From Lophium mytilinum (taxonomy: Eukaryota; Ascomycota; Dothideomycetes; Mytilinidiales; Mytilinidiaceae): DNA of 64,000 bases. The notes beneath the pieces were generated by a model that saw only the letters and a list, made by a program, of their open reading frames with translations, had not been told where the DNA came from and ran no database searches. Position 1 is the stretch's first letter; the number at the start of each line of letters is the position of its first letter. This document shows positions 59,368-64,000 of the stretch, one piece after another. A program made the translations under genes and the position numbers. The DNA lies in assembly GCA_010093605.1 (NCBI GenBank), contig MU004181.1, positions 1,426,001 to 1,490,000 on the forward strand, read 5' to 3'.

Positions 59368-62300
59368 GTTGAGGTGGTGCTAGAGGTGAGATGCGGCAGG
59401 CGCAGGTGGGAGCGAAGATGTGGATAAGGTCGATGTGGAGAGTCGACGTGGTGTTGTGGGTTTGGGAGATGTCGCCGCGGCGCGAGCAGGTTTCGACGAG
59501 CGCGCTCTAACTGGGCTCCGGCTAGCGAGTTGGACGGGCAGACTCCGTGCACAGGGGAGGATGGCAGAGCTAAGAAAAGGCACGGGAGGGTGGAGGGGGG
59601 CAAGCTGGGGCGCGATTGTGCGTGTGAATTGCAGCTTCAGGGCCGCGGTGCCACACAAGCCGTGAAACCCGTGGACGGCGCAACAGTGGTGTGGCGGTGG
59701 GCGAGGCTGGGGTCCGTTTGGAGGGGAATGGCGGCGGATCAGGGTCAGGGAGGCGGTATGCAGTGTGGTGGCTCTGTGGGAGGCGACGATCGTTACTGTG
59801 AGGGGCAGCGGGAGGGAGAAAATAAAGGTTGAGAGGGGAGTGTACTCCGGACCGTGGATCGCGCAACGAGGGGCAGCCTTTAGGAGGGGGGTGCGTCTAG
59901 GGATTGCACGGGATGCCAGCCGAAAACTTGCAAACTGCATCGCCAGTGTCGACGTCATCGCTGCCCAGAGATTGTGCCCTTAAGCCTTAATCGGCGCTCC
60001 GGAATAGAATTTGATCTCTGCATGGCCGCCCGTGCACTGCTCCAGTCCAGTCCACCCAGAGTCCCCCAAGTGCCAGCCACCCCGGGTACCCCAGAAACAA
60101 GGCCTTGAGCAACAACAACACTGCCCTTGTGTCTGCCCACGCGTTGCGCCTCGCCCTTTCTTTCACTCTTCCGACCTCTCCTTTCAAACGGCGTGTCCCT
60201 TTGAGGCCGAAGCCCTCCGCGCTCTAGCCCGCCGACGTCCCCGAACCGCCCAACCCCACGGCGACACAGCGCAGCGCGAGCGACGAAAGAAGCATGGCGG
60301 AAGAAGCATGGTGCAATTGGCGGTGGAGGGGTCACACGTCTCGCTGCTGGGGGCCCTCACAACGTCTGCCGGCCTTCGCTGCCTCTGCTGGGGGATCAGA
60401 GGGGCCGCTTAGTCGTAGGCCGCCGAAAGAGCTGGGGCCCAAACTGACACCTTAAAATAGTGCTCCTCATCCGGACGTGTCCTGCTCGAATAGACACTGC
60501 AGCGTGGCTATGAACTGGCATTCCCACAGAACATGCAGCGTTGCTGACCAGGTACTCGGAGCAATTGGCCTTGGGTCACTCACTGGAGCCATGGAGGTGT
60601 CTGATAGCTGCATCTTTAGCTTGCAGTCGACACAACAGCCGTTTCTAGTGTCCATGCAACGACCCACGCGAGTAAAATCATCCTCTCACACTGCGAGTCG
60701 TGCCCGGGAATGCTAGCCCTGGTATGCTGGCGTAGGTGCGCAGCTGTGAGAGATCAACCGCGGAAGACTATGTATATAGCTCCATGTCCGAGCATGCGGT
60801 CGGCCAAGCTAGAGTAACACACTTGGGAATGAGTTTCGCTGGTTCCCGGCGGCGTGTCGATGGTCATTATCAATCATCAGTTGTCAATATCAATCAGCAG
60901 CATCAATGGCATCTTCAGCAACCTCTCGGAGTTCTAATGCTGTGCTGAGCCCCAAACAGTGCCGAGATGGGCCAATCCTGGGCACCTGAAACCGCTAATT
61001 CTTGCTCTTGGGGATTCTGCACCTTTGTCCGGCGTTCTAATAGCAGTCTGAAGCACCGTGGCTAGTCACGGGGGCCGGAATCTTTTCTCACAGTGTCTTG
61101 CTTCTGCCAGGCTCCGTTAAACATGTAGCAGTCTGAGGTGTCCCGAAGAGCCGTCAGCCTTGTCAAACGTCGTTTTGTATGTTTTGATGGCGTGCCGGAG
61201 GGCCTCAAGCGGTGTTCGATCACGCTCTGCTCAAAGCTTCAGGCCTTCTGCGGGAGAAGGCACACAGAACACGTCTGTTAGTCTAGACTTCGGCACGGAG
61301 CTCAGACAGGCGTTGGCGAGTTCTGAGTTTCAAGGCTGAAGGCGTGGAGGCCCTCGCTGTCGCACCACGCTGGCGATGCCAAAGGAAGACACCTACCGCA
61401 AATGCTCTGCCCCTGACCCGTCTCAGCGCACGTTCGGTATATAGCAATATGAAAGCATTGCGCCACAGCGCCGTGTCGGCCTGGAGTCCGGCTGCGAGTG
61501 ATGGCCTGCCTAGAATACGGCTGCGAATGATGACCTGCCTGATTGACGGGCCGCGGCAGCAGGGCGGTTCTCAGGGCAGCAAGAGGAGTGTGACCATGCT
61601 GTATCGCGAAGCTGCCAAACCCGGGATGGAGGTGGTCATGATGGCCCGTCGACGCTGTTCAACGTGTGGCGGACCACATGGCCGACGGCGGCAGCGTGGG
61701 AATGGAGGCGAATGGAGGCGGCCGTCTGCAGCGCTGGATGAGACTCAATTGGAATCTTGGCTGGCCCTGGCTGTGTGTTTCTGTATGCACAGAGGTGTGA
61801 GAGGCTGGCGACGCGGCCTCAGCAGGCGGCCCAGCGCTTAGTGGACGATTATTTCGGGAGGCCCGCCGTCATCGAGAGATGGAGAGCGTCGTCCCTGCCT
61901 GTCGCAGCTCGCAGCACTCGGTATTCGACTCCCACTCTACCACCAACCCCAGTGGACTGCAACTCCAAGAATCTTACGGCACATATCGGGCTCCCCACTC
62001 CTCCAGCAGCTCTGTCCAGCGCTGCCCATCTGCCCAGCACCGCGATTGCAGTCAATGTGCACCGAAGGCGCATTCAGCCGGTGGACTGCTGCACTCCCGG
62101 CTCCAGCTCCTCTGCGCCCTCAGCCTCGCTGTCCCACTGCCGACTCTCGTCAAACACGCGCAGCTCAAGATCCGTCCATCCCGTAGCCTCCAGCCCAGCT
62201 CCTGCCCAGCTCCTCACCACCACCAAACCCTCCTCCTGCCGCCCATCGCCCGCGCCGCTGGCCTCCATCGCCCGCATCGCCTCCGCGTGCCTCCAACGCC

Positions 62301-62768
62301 CCGATCCGCTTCCGGGGTGCTTTTGCTTGGAGCACCAAAGCACAGATCACCGCCCGGTGGCTACTGCACCTCGCCGCCAGGCCGCTCGACCTCCAAACAG
62401 CCCACGGCGGACATCGCGACCACTCGTCTGGACCCTGAAAGACGACTTGATCTCGCCGGCGGACCGCCTCCATTCCTTGGGCCCAGCGCTGGCGACCTGT
62501 GCCAGCCTTCTGCCGCTCCGACCAGCGTCCGCGACCGCGCCGACGACCTCTCGTGAACCGCTCCATCTCTCTGCCGGCGGGCCTCCCGCTTCCGTCGCGG
62601 GCGTGACCCACGGCCTGCATTCTTCTGCGGCTTCAGCACTGAGACCGTGTCTCTGCCGTGCCCACCGCGCCCTCCCTTGCGACGCGACCAGCCGCCGTCT
62701 GCCAGCTTTGTTCTCGACACCAACCTCACCTCCTCCGCGGCTGAGTGCCGCTGCACCGCATCGCCACC
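59368..62768. other. GC-rich divergent intergenic region, HOG1 / G-alpha
   Basis: 3.4 kb with overlapping ORFs on both strands (for example 61757-62833 plus and 62347-62988 minus) that show no domain-like content. The last 600 bp before the G-alpha ATG are C/T-rich on the plus strand, as in fungal promoters and leaders. No RNA gene was seen. Confidence 0.55.
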
Positions 62769-64000
62769 ATGGGTCTCTGCATGAGCACAAACAACGAGGA
62801 TGTGGAGCAGAAGAAGCGCAGTCAGGCCATTGACCGCAAGCTCGAGGAGGATTCCCGACGACTGCGACGCGAGTGCAAGATCTTGCTGCTAGGTACCACC
62901 GCCCGCTCTGGCGCATTGATTGCACATTGCACATTCTAACTAGCCGTCTTGTAGGATCCGGAGAGAGTGGCAAGTCGACCATCGTCAAGCAGATGAAGAT
63001 TATCCACCAGAATGGCTACACAATGGACGAGCTGGCCCAGTACCGCCTTACCATATACAAGAATGTCATAGACTGCGCCAAGTCTCTGATCGGCGCCATG
63101 CGACAGTTCGACGTTCAGCCTGAAGACCCTGGGACTGAAGACTACTGCAACTACTTGATGGACTATGTGGTGGACCCGGACCCCGAAAAGCCTCTAGAAT
63201 ACAAGGTTGGGCAGGCCATCACCTGCCTATGGCGCGACCCTTGTGCGCAAAAGGTCCTCGAGCACTCCAGCGAATTCTACCTGATGGATTCTGCACCATA
63301 GTACGTCCGCTGCACCTTCTGCAGCCTCGCCTGCTAACACATGCAGCTTCTTCGACGAAGTAAACCGGATAGCGTCGCCGGACTATATTCCACAAGAATC
63401 AGACGTGCTGAGGGCGCGAACGAAAACGACTGGTATATACGAGACACGATTCACGATGGGGCAATTAAGCATACAGTGCGTTGGCCATAGTATATTCAAG
63501 AAAACTGGCTAACAAAAGGACAGTATGTTCGATGTTGGAGGCCAGCGGAGCGAGAGAAAGAAATGGATACATTGCTTCGAGAACGTCACGTCAATCATCT
63601 TTTGCGTAGCGCTCAGCGAGTACGACCAAGTGCTGCTAGAAGAGAGCAGCCAGGTAAGACTTCCGCCATGCTTGTATTTGCAGTGCTGATCATCATCACC
63701 AGAATCGGATGATGGAAAGTCTCGTCCTATTTGACTCGGTTGTGAATTCGAGATGGTTCATGCGGACAAGTATAATATTGTTCCTCAATAAGGTCGATCT
63801 TTTCAAGGCGAAGCTAGCACGGTCGCCCCTGGGCAACTACTTCCCAGACTATTCAGGCGGTAACGACGTGAACCGGGCAGCGAAATACCTTCTGTGGAGG
63901 TTCAACCAGGTCAATCGCGCGCATCTAAACCTATACCCTCAGTAAGCGATCCTGTCACATGAAATCGGCGCACTCTTTTCACATGCTAATCAGGAGCAGT
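62769..64000 (+). CDS. gna-3: Group III G-protein alpha subunit, N-terminal part (3' end outside window)
   Basis: Exons: 62769-62892, 62955-63300, 63347-63475, 63524-63653, 63703-63941, and a sixth starting about 63994 that runs off the window. Around 325 residues are visible. MGLCMS at the start gives Gly2 for myristoylation and Cys4 for palmitoylation. G1 is GSGESGKST at 42-50; switch I shows [13 protein letters not shown]3 is DVGGQ at 203-207; G4 is NKVD at 272-275. The N-terminal [20 protein letters not shown] and the [11 protein letters not shown] block place it with GNA-3/GanB rather than the Gi-like group I. In other moulds this subunit stimulates adenylyl cyclase, affecting nutrient sensing, conidiation and germination. 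Confidence 0.93.

Noticed and set aside
61757-62833. 358-codon plus-strand ORF overlapping the G-alpha start
   Set aside because: Runs through the pyrimidine-rich promoter/leader into the G-alpha first exon in a different frame; composition reflects C/T richness.

Overview
This window is genomic DNA of a filamentous ascomycete (Pezizomycotina; the class is not resolved). The evidence is many short GT-AG introns of about 50-100 nt with CTAAY-type branch sites, and a gene set typical of moulds: an FlbD-type Myb regulator, a group III G-alpha, a Hog1/SakA MAP kinase with a TGY loop, LSH/DDM1, AVL9, MTC6, Hsp88 and the kinetochore protein Fta1. I see no rRNA, convincing tRNA, CRISPR array or secondary-metabolite cluster. 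Exon boundaries were worked out by hand from splice motifs, reading-frame continuity and family conservation.

Left part (1-6.2 kb): the 3' end of a Ser/Pro-rich gene, a DenD-like epimerase/dehydrogenase, and a seven-exon TRI12-type MFS transporter. From 6.2 to 16.4 kb there is almost nothing recognisable. It holds an 84-bp tandem repeat, a 9-bp microsatellite, possible Cys-rich coding pieces near 9 kb, and about 6 kb of GC-rich DNA full of overlapping spurious ORFs. This leads into flbD (16.46-17.71 kb), and a further 3 kb without a clear gene follows.

Middle (20.7-49.4 kb) is gene-dense. On the plus strand are MTC6, Fta1, an M28 peptidase, a small ORF and a SANT-like protein. On the minus strand are a GNAT, LSH/DDM1, a zinc-type alcohol dehydrogenase-like reductase, a kinase-like gene, an amino-acid/GABA permease, Hsp88 and a membrane-anchored Cys-rich protein ending in an HMG box. 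A 374-bp terminal-inverted-repeat element sits directly 5' of the kinase-like gene. A three-unit step-type heat-shock element lies in the divergent Hsp88/Fta1 promoter.

Right part (51.6-64 kb): an unassigned two-exon nuclear-looking protein, the 12-exon AVL9 gene, the 9-exon HOG1 gene, a 3.4-kb GC-rich divergent intergenic region, and the first exons of a group III G-alpha that runs off the window. FlbD, HOG1 and the G-alpha are all signalling or developmental regulators, and all have long flanking non-coding DNA. I found no evidence that neighbouring genes form a single pathway or cluster.
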